From the NCBI RefSeq assembly GCF_000725425.1, contig NZ_CP006019.1:1-64000 (forward strand): a stretch of DNA of 64,000 nucleotides. Direction: 5' to 3'. The notes under the pieces are model-generated. The model had not been told where the DNA came from. It was given only the letters and a program-made list of their open reading frames with translations, and made no database searches. Numbering within the stretch: position 1 is the stretch's first letter; each line of letters opens with the position of its first letter. Below, piece by piece: positions 1 to 9,042 of this stretch. A program made the translations under genes and the position numbers. The stretch comes from Palaeococcus pacificus DY20341 (GTDB lineage: Archaea; Methanobacteriota_B; Thermococci; Thermococcales; Thermococcaceae).

Positions 1-2
1 GG

Positions 3-299
3 GTTGATTTAGACAGGAACAGCCTGGGTAAAGCTGAGTTTAATGATGCACTCACTGCACTTTTAATAGGGCTCAATGAAATGGTAGCGGCGTTAAACCT
101 GGAGGAAGAGTTCCAAGAGACGGTATTCGAGAGGATTGCTTTGATGATACTTGACAGACTATCCAAAGGGGCCTCGGAAGGAGATATAATTACGTTTTTA
201 GTGGAAAAAGTTGGTTTGGATAGGAAAGAAGCTGAAATGCTGTTGGAGGAGGTCATAAAATCTAAATCTGAGACCGGAGTTAGCATGGATTACATTTAA
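3..299 (+). CDS. C-terminal part of an unrecognised protein (cut by window edge)
   Basis: The reading frame is open from the first bases of the window and ends with TAA at 297-299. The first internal ATG is at 81, but codons before it (for example VDLDRNSLGKAEFNDALTAL) read as ordinary protein, so the real start probably lies outside. The visible 98 residues are acidic and helical, with heptad-like leucines and the tail MDYI. No domain is recognised. It sits upstream of orc1/cdc6 in the same direction, next to the candidate origin. The function is unknown. Confidence 0.6.
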   Translation, partial: VDLDRNSLGKAEFNDALTALLIGLNEMVAALNLEEEFQETVFERIALMILDRLSKGASEGDIITFLVEKVGLDRKEAEMLLEEVIKSKSETGVSMDYI

Positions 300-415
300 G
301 TGCTTTTTTCTTTATGTTCCTTAGCAATTCTACTTAGTGTTGGGTGATATATTTACAAGAACTTGTCCAATAAAGCTATAAACCTTAATACCCTCTATTA
401 TTAGTGCTTCCTGTG

Positions 416-437
416 GTTCCACTGCTTCGTGTGGAAC
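416..437. repeat. ORB-like inverted repeat
   Basis: GTTCCAC at 416-422 and its exact reverse complement GTGGAAC at 431-437 are separated by 8 bases. The arms match the TTCCA/TGGAA part of the archaeal origin recognition box. It lies in the candidate origin upstream of orc1/cdc6. Orc1/Cdc6 binding is inferred. Confidence 0.5.
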
Positions 438-562
438 TTGTTGGGCATGATATGTTTATGGCTAACTGAGGTTTCAATAAGTTCCAAAATTTAACTAGTT
501 TACAGACATAAAGTTACAAACAGCTCCATAAAATCATATGTCCCTTTAAAAGGCAAGTTTAA

Positions 563-576
563 TTTCCAGTGGAGGG
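563..576 (+). promoter_or_regulatory. ORB-like motif overlapping the orc1 ribosome binding site
   Basis: TTTCCAGTGGAGGG at 563-576 contains TTCCAGTGGA, close to the mini-ORB core, and its 3' part (GGAGGG at 571-576) is also the Shine-Dalgarno for the ATG at 583. Binding of Orc1 here could couple origin binding to its own expression. That is inference. Confidence 0.4.
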
Positions 577-582
577 TTAAAG

Positions 583-1839
583 ATGAACAATGAGCAGACT
601 TATTTAGATTCGCTTTTTGAGAAGTATCTCCATGCAAAGAGAATATTCAAACACAAAGAGGTCCTTAGGCATAGTTACACCCCCAAAGAGCTCCCCCACA
701 GGAGAGAGCAAATTGAAACTTTGGCTCACATATTGGTGCCAGTTCTTAAAGGCGAAACCCCATCAAACATATTTGTTTATGGAAAAACTGGGACTGGAAA
801 GACTGTCACTATAAAGTTCGTGACGGAGGAACTGAAAAAAGCTTCCAAAAAGTACTCCGTCCCCGTTGATGTTATCTATCTTAACTGTGAAGTTGTAGAT
901 ACTCAATATCGTGTTTTGGCCAATATTGTCAACTATTTTAAGCACGAAAGTGGCTTTGAGGTTCCTTTGGTGGGGTGGCCTACGGATGAAGTCTATTCAA
1001 GGCTTAAGGAAGTTATAGATGCTAAGGAGCGCTTTGTCATAATAATTCTGGATGAGATTGACAAACTCATAAAGAAGAATGGAGATGACATTCTCTACAA
1101 TCTAACACGTATAAATACTGAGCTTCAGAATGCTAGAGTAAGCATAATTGGAATTTCAAACGATCTCCGTTTTAAGGAATACTTAGATGCTAGGGTTTTA
1201 TCGAGCTTAAGTGAAGAGGAGGTAGTCTTTCCACCTTACGATGCTTCTCAACTTAGAGATATCCTAGAACAAAGGGCTAAGTATGCTTTTAATGATGGAG
1301 TTTTGGATGCGGCAGTTATCCCATTATGTGCCGCTTTGGCAGCTAAAGAGCATGGAGATGCTAGAAAAGCATTGGATTTGCTTAGAGTGAGTGGAGAGAT
1401 AGCTGAGAGAGAAGGTGCAGAGAAAGTCCTTGAGAGGCATGTAAGAAAGGCTCAAGAAAAGATTGAGCATGATACGATGGAGGAGGTTATAAAAACGCTC
1501 CCCCTCCATTCGAAGCTTGTTCTCTACGCTGTTGTCGTTTTGGATGAGAACGATGCTTTGCCAGCTAATACGGGTGAAGTCTATGTGGTGTATAAGGAGA
1601 TATGTGAAGCCCTCGATGTGGAACCTCTGACGCAGAGGAGGGTCAGCGATTTAATAAACGAGCTGGACATGCTCGGCATCATAAACGCAAAAGTCGTCAG
1701 CAAAGGACGTTATGGAAGAACAAAGGAGATTCGCTTAAATATTCCAGCATTCAAGGTCAAAAACATGTTTAGGAGAGATTATCACCTCCAATCTTTGCTG
1801 GCTATGGACTTCCTTAAGCAGAGGAGGTTGTTTGCATGA
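583..1839 (+). CDS. cdc6: Orc1/Cdc6 replication initiator
   Basis: This 418-residue AAA+ protein recognises the origin and helps load MCM. The Walker A motif GKTGTGKT is at residues 67-74, Walker B IIILDEID at about 153-160, and a sensor-1 stretch with GISND follows. The last 120 residues form the winged-helix DNA-binding domain (TQRRVSDLINELDMLGIINA). Length fits the family. GGAGGG at 571-576 sets the ATG at 583. The stop overlaps the start of the DP1 gene by ATGA, so initiator and replicative polymerase are translationally linked, as in other Thermococcales. Confidence 0.97.
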   Translation: MNNEQTYLDSLFEKYLHAKRIFKHKEVLRHSYTPKELPHRREQIETLAHILVPVLKGETPSNIFVYGKTGTGKTVTIKFVTEELKKASKKYSVPVDVIYLNCEVVDTQYRVLANIVNYFKHESGFEVPLVGWPTDEVYSRLKEVIDAKERFVIIILDEIDKLIKKNGDDILYNLTRINTELQNARVSIIGISNDLRFKEYLDARVLSSLSEEEVVFPPYDASQLRDILEQRAKYAFNDGVLDAAVIPLCAALAAKEHGDARKALDLLRVSGEIAEREGAEKVLERHVRKAQEKIEHDTMEEVIKTLPLHSKLVLYAVVVLDENDALPANTGEVYVVYKEICEALDVEPLTQRRVSDLINELDMLGIINAKVVSKGRYGRTKEIRLNIPAFKVKNMFRRDYHLQSLLAMDFLKQRRLFA

Positions 1840-3785
1840 AAAAGCTCGTTGAAGATCTGATTAAAAATAATTACCTCATAACCTCTCCCGCATACTATCA
1901 GCTCTCCACTTACTATGAAAACAACGAGTTTTCCTTGGCTGAGCTCATAAAGTTTGCTAAGAATGAGTTTAACACTTTTATAATAGATGAAAATATTGCG
2001 AGAGCTTTTCTCCAATCAAAAGGCATTGTGTCATCGGGACTCGAAATATACACCTCTGCTCCAGTGGAAACAAAACTCAAACCTGAAGAAAGCTCTTCTG
2101 AAGTTTTAGTTGAACAAAAGGATGAATTGTCCTTTAAAGATGAAAACTCTGTTGAACTTGCTTCAAATGTTGAAAAAATCCAAGAAAATGCTGTTGCTGT
2201 TGAAGAGAGTCCTTCGAGCGATATTATTTCGGAAGAGCTTATACTTAATGAGGATGTTGCCGAGCAGAGCTTTGTTTCCACTGGAGAAGAAACCTTTGAA
2301 GAAAGCTTTGTTTCCAATGGAAATGGGGATAATGGAGAAAATGGTGTAGCTGCCAAAGCTTCCTATGGTGAATATGGGGTTTTAACTCCTTTGGAAGAAG
2401 AACCTCCTGAGGAAGTTGGTGAAAAAAGTTATTCCACTTACAAGGACTTTAGAATTGTTCCAAAAGAAGGATTTAAGCCGAAGGCATTGGAGATGGAAGC
2501 CAAAGCTAAAGTGGTGTTTGATGTAAAGAATGTCAAGCTCTCTCCGCCTAAAGCAAAAAATGCCAACGGAAAAGAAGGTGAAATCGTAATTAAATCCTAT
2601 GAGCTGTTTTTCAAGAGCCGCTTGAGGAAAATGAGGAGAATTTTGAGGGAAACACATGAGCTTAGAGGTGTAGTTGACATTGGCCGTTTAAGCTACACGA
2701 GCGGCTATGAGGATGAAGTTGTGATTATAGGGCTGGTCAACTCGAAAAAAGAGACTGCGAAGGGGTTTACATTTGAGGTGGAGGATGCTACAGGTGTCGT
2801 TAGGGTTTTTATTGGCAGGGACAAGGAAGACTATAGGAAGTCTTTTGAAGTTTTGCCAGATAGTGTGGTTGCCTTCAGCGGTCACTATTCAAAAAGGGGC
2901 CTATTCTTTGCAAATAAGCTCTTTTTACCGGATGTTCCACTTTACAGGCGTGAGAAGCCACCTCTCGAAGAAAAGGTTTATGCTGCGCTTATAAGTGATA
3001 TTCATGTTGGAAGCGATCAATTCTGTGAAAAAGCATTCATGAAGTTTTTAGAATGGTTAAATGGCTACGCGGGGAGTAAAGACGAAGAAGATATTTTAGA
3101 CCGGCTGAAGTACATTATAATAGCTGGAGATGTCGTAGATGGTGTTGGTATATATCCCGGCCAGTACAATGAGCTTGAGATTCCGGACATATTTGACCAG
3201 TATGAAGCTTTGGCCAACCTCTTAGAGAACATTCCCAAGCACATAGAAGTTTTTATTGGGCCAGGGAACCACGATGCTGCAAGAACAGCCCTTCCTCAAC
3301 CGGGCTTTTACGATGAGTATGCATATCCGCTCTACAAGCTTAAAAATGTTACAATAATCAGCAACCCCGCTGTTATAGATCTTCACGGTAGAAAGTTTTT
3401 AGTAGCTCATGGTAGGGGTATAGAGGACATAGTGGGTGTTATTCCTAAAATGAGCCACCATGAACCTGCAAAGCCAATGGTTGAGCTCTTGAAGCTTAGA
3501 CACCTTGCCCCCACGTTTGGAGGAAAAGTGCCAATAGCTCCTGACCCAGAGGATTTGCTCGTCATTGAAGATGTTCCTGATTTTGTTCAAATGGGACACG
3601 TTCATGTTTTGGACTATCAAATTTATAGGGGTGTGTTCTTGCTCAACAGCGCCACATGGCAAGCCCAAACTGAGTTCCAGAAGATGGTGAACATCGTACC
3701 TACGCCCGCTAAAGTTCCAATTATAGATGTGGATACAGCACGATTGAAGACCGTAGTTGATTTTAGTAAATGGTGCAATGTTTGA
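1836..3785 (+). CDS. polB: DNA polymerase D small subunit DP1 (proofreading exonuclease)
   Basis: DP1 is the 3'-5' exonuclease subunit of the archaeal replicative polymerase PolD. Of its 649 residues, about 1-80 form a helical N-terminal domain and 80-230 a low-complexity acidic linker. An OB fold follows at roughly 270-370, then a calcineurin-like phosphoesterase domain with SDIHVGSD near 389, GDVVDG, GNHDAAR near 477 and GHVHVL near 587. The start ATG overlaps the orc1 stop, and DP2 starts 10 bases after the DP1 stop. The linker carries a repeated SFVSxG segment whose DNA contains ORB-like motifs. Confidence 0.96.
   Translation: MKKLVEDLIKNNYLITSPAYYQLSTYYENNEFSLAELIKFAKNEFNTFIIDENIARAFLQSKGIVSSGLEIYTSAPVETKLKPEESSSEVLVEQKDELSFKDENSVELASNVEKIQENAVAVEESPSSDIISEELILNEDVAEQSFVSTGEETFEESFVSNGNGDNGENGVAAKASYGEYGVLTPLEEEPPEEVGEKSYSTYKDFRIVPKEGFKPKALEMEAKAKVVFDVKNVKLSPPKAKNANGKEGEIVIKSYELFFKSRLRKMRRILRETHELRGVVDIGRLSYTSGYEDEVVIIGLVNSKKETAKGFTFEVEDATGVVRVFIGRDKEDYRKSFEVLPDSVVAFSGHYSKRGLFFANKLFLPDVPLYRREKPPLEEKVYAALISDIHVGSDQFCEKAFMKFLEWLNGYAGSKDEEDILDRLKYIIIAGDVVDGVGIYPGQYNELEIPDIFDQYEALANLLENIPKHIEVFIGPGNHDAARTALPQPGFYDEYAYPLYKLKNVTIISNPAVIDLHGRKFLVAHGRGIEDIVGVIPKMSHHEPAKPMVELLKLRHLAPTFGGKVPIAPDPEDLLVIEDVPDFVQMGHVHVLDYQIYRGVFLLNSATWQAQTEFQKMVNIVPTPAKVPIIDVDTARLKTVVDFSKWCNV
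2059..2071 (+). repeat. ORB-like motif inside DP1 (copy 1, forward)
   Basis: CTCCAGTGGAAAC at 2059-2071 is one base from the mini-ORB-like core TTCCAGTGGAAAC as I recall it. It extends to a 16-base block (2059-2074) that recurs exactly, inverted, at 2271-2286. It lies in the variable acidic linker of DP1. Confidence 0.5.
2271..2328. repeat. ORB-like motifs inside DP1 (copies 2 and 3)
   Basis: Positions 2271-2286 are the exact reverse complement of 2059-2074. A second related unit, TTTCCAATGGAAATGGGG, lies at 2311-2328 and ends in a G-run, as ORBs do. At protein level the pair gives a SFVSTG...SFVSNG repeat. Whether DNA binding or protein repetition drives the similarity is not resolved. Confidence 0.45.
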
Positions 3786-3795
3786 GGTGGTTTAA

Positions 3796-6700
3796 ATGAG
3801 TGAACTCTACAGTGAGAATATGAAAGCTTATTTTGAGATGCTCCAGAGGGAGATTGATAAGGCTTATGAAGTTGCTCAAAAGGCGCGTGAGCAGGGAAAA
3901 GACCCTATGCGAGAGATTGAGGTTCCTCAAGCTACCGATATGGCAGGACGTGTTGAAAGCCTAGTTGGTCCTAAAGGCGTTGCTGAGAGGATTAGAGCTT
4001 TGGCAAAGGAATACGGTAAGGAGTTGGCTTCTCTTAAAATCGTTGATGAAATCATAGAGGGCAAATTCGGCGATTTGGGAAGCGAAGAGAAAATAGCTGA
4101 GCAAGCTGTGAGGACTGCTTTGGCTGTTCTCACTGAGGGCATAGTTTCTGCTCCACTCGAAGGTATAGCTTACGTTAAAATAAGGGAGAACCCGGACGGC
4201 AGCAAGTACTTGGCCTTATACTATGCTGGGCCTATTAGGAGTAGCGGTGGAACAGCTCAAGCACTGAGTGTTCTCGTTGGTGACTACGTTAGGAAAAAGC
4301 TTGGCTTGGATGGGTATAAGCCAACTCATGAAGAGATAGAGCGCTACGTTGAGGAAGTGGACTTATACCACAGGGCAGTTACGCGCTTGCAATACCACCC
4401 TTCGGCGGATGAAGTTAGGTTGGCGATAAAGAACATTCCAGTGGAAATAACGGGTGAAGCTACGGATCAAGTTGAGGTGAGCGGATATAGGAACCTGCCT
4501 AGAGTAGAAACGAACCAGCTTAGAGGTGGAGCCATCTTAGTTTTGGCCGAAGGTGTGCTTCAAAAGGCCAAAAAGCTCCTCAAGTACATTGACAAGCTTA
4601 ATGTTGAGGGATGGGAGTGGCTCAAGGAGTTTGTGGAGAGTAAGGAGAGTGGAAAGAAAAGCGAAGCCGTGAAGAGCGAGCCTTTGGAGGAAGCCAAGGA
4701 AGAGATAAGTGTCAAAGTCGAAAAGGGCTTCTACTATGGGTTATATGAAACATTTAGGGAGAAAATCGCTCCAAATAAGAAGTACACGAAGGAAATAATT
4801 GGGGGAAGGCCCCTCTTTGCGGAGCCTTCAACAAACGGTGGCTTCCGCTTGAGGTACGGGCGCTCAAGGACGAGCGGCTTTGCAACGTGGTCAATCCATC
4901 CGGCAACAATGCTCCTCGTTGACGAGTTTTTAGCGGTAGGAACACAAATGAAAACTGAGAGACCTGGAAAAGGGTGTATTGTAACACCAGCCACAACGGT
5001 TGAAGGTCCTATAGTCAAGCTCAAAGATGGAAGCGTTCTCCGCATTGAGAATTATGAGACTGCCTTGAAAGTTAAGGATGATGTTGATGAAATCCTCTAT
5101 TTGGGGGATGTCCTCGTAAACTTCGGCGACTTCGTGGAGAACAACCAAACCCTTTTGCCTGCGAATTATGCAGAGGAGTGGTGGATTCAAGAGCTTGTCA
5201 AAGCCGTTGAAGAGATTTATGAAGTTAAATTGGAGCCTTTCGCAGAAAACGACGAGGATGCTTTGGAAGAGGCAGCGGACTACTTAGATTTGGAAAAAGA
5301 GTTTTTAGCTAAACTCCTCTACGATCCGCTTAGGGTTAGGCCCAAGGTGGAGGAGGCCATTCACCTCTCTCGCGTTTTGGGGATTCCTCTCCACCCTTAC
5401 TACACTCTCTATTGGAACACAATAAGTGTTGAAGAGCTCATTAGGCTGCAAGAAGCTTTGGTGAATGCTCAAATAGAATGGGATGATTTTAGGGGAATTA
5501 AGTTTGCTAAGAGGGTTTTGATAGGTGAGTTCAGTGTTAAAAGGGCGCTTGAGCTTTTAGGTCTACCTCACTATATAGACGACGGCTTTATAGTCGTTGA
5601 TTATCCCTGGAGTGCTGCGCTTTTAGTTCCTCTCTTAAACCTCGAGAAGAAGCTCACGCCAAAGGAGTTCTACACTCCAATAGATTTAATAAACGAAGTC
5701 AGTTCAATAAAGCTCCGCGATAAGGGCATAAGCTGGATTGGTGCAAGAATGGGGAGGCCCGAGAAGGCCAAGGAAAGAAAGATGAAACCGCCCGTTCACG
5801 TGCTCTTTCCAATAGGCTTGGCTGGAGGAAGCTCGAGAGACATATACAAGGCATATGAAGAAGGCAAATCAACAACGGTTGAGATAGCCCACTTTAAATG
5901 TCCCGAGTGCGGCCACGTGGACATCTTTCCAACATGTCCCCGCTGTAACTCCAAGACGGAGCATCTCTACACATGTCCAAAGTGCGGCCATAGCTCAACG
6001 GAAGAAAAAGTCTGCCCTAACTGTAGGATAGACATGAGGCCCTATGCTAGATACTCTTTCAAGGTTAGCGATTACCTAGTTCCAGCAATGAGGAACGTGC
6101 GCGTTAATACTCTTGATAAGCTTAAAGGCGTTTTGGGAATGAGTTCGGCATTTAAGCTGGCCGAGCCCCTTGAGAAGGGTATTCTTAGGGCTAAAAACGA
6201 CGTTTACGTGTTCAAAGACGGCACGATTAGGTTTGATGCTACAGATGCTCCAATCACTCACTTCCGCCCGAGGGAAGTTGGGGTTAGCGTTGAAAAATTG
6301 AGAGAGCTGGGCTACACCCACGACTTCGAAGGGAAGCCCTTGGTGAGCGAAGACCAGATTTTGGAGCTTAAGGTTCAAGATGTTATACTCCCAAAGACTG
6401 CCGGTGAGTACTTGGTTAGGGTAGCCAACTTTATAGACGACTTGCTCGAGAAGTTTTACGGTCTTGAGAGGTTTTATAATGCTGAGAAGATGGAGGACTT
6501 GGTTGGTCACCTTGTTATAGGCTTAGCTCCGCATACATCAGCAGGAATAATTGGGCGTATAGTGGGCTTCGTTGACGCTTTGGTTGGTTACGCCCACCCG
6601 TATTACCATGCAGCGAAGAGGAGGAACTGCTTCCCAGGAGATACGAGGATTTTAGTTAATATCGACCGCATGCCAATGAGAATTACGCTTAAAGAACTCT

Positions 6701-9042
6701 ACGAACTCTATGAGGGTGAGAACTATGAGAACATGGTTTACGTTAAGAGAAAGCCTAAGAAGGATATTAAGGTTTATTCTTTCGACGTAGAGAGTGGAAG
6801 GGTTGTTTTAACGGACATCGAGGATGTTATAAAGGCTCCTTCAACTGACCATCTAATAAAATTTGAGCTTGAGACAGGGAGGAGCTTTGAAACGACGGTT
6901 GATCATCCGGTTTTGGTCTATGAAAACGGCGAATTCAAGGAAAAGAGAGCTTTCGAGGTTAAGGAAGGCGACTTCATATTGGTGCCAAAGATTGATTTTG
7001 AAGAGCCGAATATAGAGGAAATTGATCTCCTGGAAGAGTTTGCCAAGTTTGAGGAGCTTCAAGATGTGATAATGGTTCGTGGAATTGCTGAGTGGCTTGA
7101 AGGAATTATCTCCAAAGAGCAAGCTAAAGAGCTCTACGATTACATAAGGAGAGACTCAATTCCGCTTTCAACGCTCAAGAAAATACTTCAAGAGAAAAGC
7201 TTATCAATCAAGGATGTCCCGTGCGGGGCCTACTTTGGAGTGAAGCGCGATCGCGTGAGGATTAGGCGTTTCGTCCCTATTAAGCCGCTCTTAAAGCTCA
7301 TTGGCTACTATCTTGCGGAGGGCTACGCGAGGGAGAGCAACAGCGTTTATCAGATAAGCTTCTCAAACGGGGATAAAGAGACTAGAGAAGATATTAAACG
7401 TGCCCTTAGGGAAGCTTTTGGAGATGGCTTTGGAATCTACGAGCGTGGGGAGAAAATAACTGTTGGCTCAAGGATCATCTATTTACTGTTCACTAGAGTT
7501 TTAAAAGCTGGAAGCGGAGCTAGAGATAAAAGAGTTCCATCCTTTGTCTTTAAACTCCCGAGGGAAAAGGTTAGGCACTTGCTTCGCGCCTACTTTGAAG
7601 GGGATGGAAGTGCTATAAAAACAGCCGCTCGTGTAGTTGTTTATAGTGTCAACAAGCCTCTCCTTGAAGATATTGAGACACTACTCTTGTCCAAGTTTGG
7701 TATCAGGGGATATTACACCATGGACAAGAATGCCAACAGAGGGAACGCCCGTGGAAGACTCTATCATATTGAGCGCGGAAACGAGCCGCCAATATCTAAG
7801 GTGTATGCTCTCAACATAGCTGGTGAATATTATGACCAGTTCTTTGGGGAGATTGGCTTCACTAGTGAGCGTAAGAACTCTGTTTATGACTTACACAAGA
7901 ACAGAAATCGCATTAAGGATAAGTACTTTACTGAAAATGGATGGCTCCTTAAGGTCAAGCGTGTTGAATACATTAAACCAGAGGAAGAATTTGTGTTTTC
8001 ATTAAATGCAAAGAAATACCATAATGTTATAATTAATGAAAATATTGTAACACACCAATGTGACGGCGACGAAGATGCTGTCATGCTCCTTTTGGACGCT
8101 CTCCTCAACTTCAGCAAATACTATCTCCCAGAGAAGCGCGGTGGTAAGATGGACGCTCCGCTGGTCGTTACCACGCGCTTAGACCCGAGGGAAGTTGACA
8201 GTGAAGTCCATAACATGGATGTTGTGCGCTATTACCCCTTAGAGTTCTATGAAGCAACCTACGAGCTCAAATCTCCAAAGGAAGTTAAAGTTATAGAGCG
8301 CGTTGAAGATAGGCTTGGAAAACCTGAGATGTACGAGGGCATTAAGTTCACCCATGACAGTGATGACATTGCTTTAGGTCCTAAGCTAAGCATGTACAAA
8401 CAGTTGGGAGATATGGAGGAGAAAGTTAGACTCCAGCTTGAAGTAGCTAGAAAGATTCGTGCTGTTGACGAGCACCACGTTGCTGAGACGATAATTAACT
8501 CCCATTTAATCCCTGATTTGAGGGGTAACCTGAGGAGCTTCACGAGACAGACGTTTAGGTGCGTCAAGTGCAACACGAAATATAGGAGGCCTCCTCTAAA
8601 TGGTAAGTGTCCTAAGTGCGGTGGAAAGATAGTCCTGACGGTATCAAAAGGAGCAATTGAGAAGTATCTATCGACCGCGAAAATGCTCGTTACTGAGTTT
8701 AAGGTTCTTGATTACACAAGACAGAGGATATGCATAACCGAGAAGGACATAGACACGCTGTTCACAAACGTCTTTCCAAAAGTTCAAACGTTATTGCCAA
8801 TTGGAACTTCCGACGATGTTTGTCAGAAGATGGTGCTCACAAGGAAAGGAGTTTTGAGAGAGAAGCCTAAAAAGAATGGGAACGGCAAATCTTGGAATCC
8901 AAGCAATGACTTTAAAAAGCACTTAAAAAAGGCCGGTAGGCCTGAGAAGGAAGAGCCTAGGAAAGAGACGCCAAAGCTGAAGGAAAAGAAGCCTAAGAGA
9001 AAGAAGGTAATTGGATTGGATGAGTTTTTTGGGACTAAATAG
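3796..9042 (+). CDS. polC: DNA polymerase D large subunit DP2 with in-frame intein
   Basis: The 1748-residue precursor includes the catalytic subunit of PolD. The extein holds a zinc cluster at about 701-742 (CPEC, CPRC, CPKC, CPNC), the catalytic NCDGDED motif, a second zinc module near 1588-1610 (CVKC, CPKC) and a C-terminal PIP-like tail IGLDEFF that would bind PCNA. A 477-residue intein splits NCDGDED exactly between N and C. GAGGTGG at 3784-3790 supports the ATG at 3796. It is the third gene of the orc1-DP1-DP2 operon and overlaps the convergent kinase gene by 8 bases at its 3' end. The extein alone is about 1271 residues, normal for DP2. Confidence 0.97.
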   Translation: MSELYSENMKAYFEMLQREIDKAYEVAQKAREQGKDPMREIEVPQATDMAGRVESLVGPKGVAERIRALAKEYGKELASLKIVDEIIEGKFGDLGSEEKIAEQAVRTALAVLTEGIVSAPLEGIAYVKIRENPDGSKYLALYYAGPIRSSGGTAQALSVLVGDYVRKKLGLDGYKPTHEEIERYVEEVDLYHRAVTRLQYHPSADEVRLAIKNIPVEITGEATDQVEVSGYRNLPRVETNQLRGGAILVLAEGVLQKAKKLLKYIDKLNVEGWEWLKEFVESKESGKKSEAVKSEPLEEAKEEISVKVEKGFYYGLYETFREKIAPNKKYTKEIIGGRPLFAEPSTNGGFRLRYGRSRTSGFATWSIHPATMLLVDEFLAVGTQMKTERPGKGCIVTPATTVEGPIVKLKDGSVLRIENYETALKVKDDVDEILYLGDVLVNFGDFVENNQTLLPANYAEEWWIQELVKAVEEIYEVKLEPFAENDEDALEEAADYLDLEKEFLAKLLYDPLRVRPKVEEAIHLSRVLGIPLHPYYTLYWNTISVEELIRLQEALVNAQIEWDDFRGIKFAKRVLIGEFSVKRALELLGLPHYIDDGFIVVDYPWSAALLVPLLNLEKKLTPKEFYTPIDLINEVSSIKLRDKGISWIGARMGRPEKAKERKMKPPVHVLFPIGLAGGSSRDIYKAYEEGKSTTVEIAHFKCPECGHVDIFPTCPRCNSKTEHLYTCPKCGHSSTEEKVCPNCRIDMRPYARYSFKVSDYLVPAMRNVRVNTLDKLKGVLGMSSAFKLAEPLEKGILRAKNDVYVFKDGTIRFDATDAPITHFRPREVGVSVEKLRELGYTHDFEGKPLVSEDQILELKVQDVILPKTAGEYLVRVANFIDDLLEKFYGLERFYNAEKMEDLVGHLVIGLAPHTSAGIIGRIVGFVDALVGYAHPYYHAAKRRNCFPGDTRILVNIDRMPMRITLKELYELYEGENYENMVYVKRKPKKDIKVYSFDVESGRVVLTDIEDVIKAPSTDHLIKFELETGRSFETTVDHPVLVYENGEFKEKRAFEVKEGDFILVPKIDFEEPNIEEIDLLEEFAKFEELQDVIMVRGIAEWLEGIISKEQAKELYDYIRRDSIPLSTLKKILQEKSLSIKDVPCGAYFGVKRDRVRIRRFVPIKPLLKLIGYYLAEGYARESNSVYQISFSNGDKETREDIKRALREAFGDGFGIYERGEKITVGSRIIYLLFTRVLKAGSGARDKRVPSFVFKLPREKVRHLLRAYFEGDGSAIKTAARVVVYSVNKPLLEDIETLLLSKFGIRGYYTMDKNANRGNARGRLYHIERGNEPPISKVYALNIAGEYYDQFFGEIGFTSERKNSVYDLHKNRNRIKDKYFTENGWLLKVKRVEYIKPEEEFVFSLNAKKYHNVIINENIVTHQCDGDEDAVMLLLDALLNFSKYYLPEKRGGKMDAPLVVTTRLDPREVDSEVHNMDVVRYYPLEFYEATYELKSPKEVKVIERVEDRLGKPEMYEGIKFTHDSDDIALGPKLSMYKQLGDMEEKVRLQLEVARKIRAVDEHHVAETIINSHLIPDLRGNLRSFTRQTFRCVKCNTKYRRPPLNGKCPKCGGKIVLTVSKGAIEKYLSTAKMLVTEFKVLDYTRQRICITEKDIDTLFTNVFPKVQTLLPIGTSDDVCQKMVLTRKGVLREKPKKNGNGKSWNPSNDFKKHLKKAGRPEKEEPRKETPKLKEKKPKRKKVIGLDEFFGTK
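6628..8058 (+). other. PolD large-subunit intein with LAGLIDADG endonuclease
   Basis: The intein starts at Cys945 of the precursor (CFPGDTRIL) and ends at Gln1421 (NIVTHQ) before the +1 residue Cys1422. The N-terminal block with TTVDHPVLV supplies the splicing TxxH motif. Two dodecapeptide-type motifs, LIGYYLAEGYA near intein residue 225 and LLRAYFEGDGS near 320, mark a full-size LAGLIDADG homing endonuclease. The last residue is Gln instead of the usual Asn. The related P. abyssi PolII intein also ends in Gln and splices (established knowledge). Retained acidic residues suggest the endonuclease may be active. Confidence 0.93.

Larger units (their letters stand above)
300..582. other. oriC: Candidate replication-origin intergene upstream of orc1/cdc6
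   Basis: This 283 bp AT-rich non-coding stretch lies directly before orc1/cdc6, which is where the origin sits in characterised Pyrococcus genomes (established knowledge). It holds an inverted pair GTTCCAC/GTGGAAC at 416-437 and a TTTCCAGTGGAGGG motif at 563-576 that resembles the archaeal origin recognition box core. A CTTTAAAAG TATA-like box at 544-552 may drive orc1. Further ORB-like copies lie inside the DP1 gene. Whether replication starts here is inferred from position and motif only. Confidence 0.55.

Noticed and set aside
1913-2356. 147-codon minus-strand open frame within DP1
   Set aside because: It is Ser/Thr-rich and arises opposite the low-complexity acidic linker; DP1 is clearly coding here and no ribosome site or promoter supports the other strand.
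6076-6510. 144-codon minus-strand frame within DP2
   Set aside because: Antisense to a conserved polymerase region, with no motif, start context or regulatory signal.
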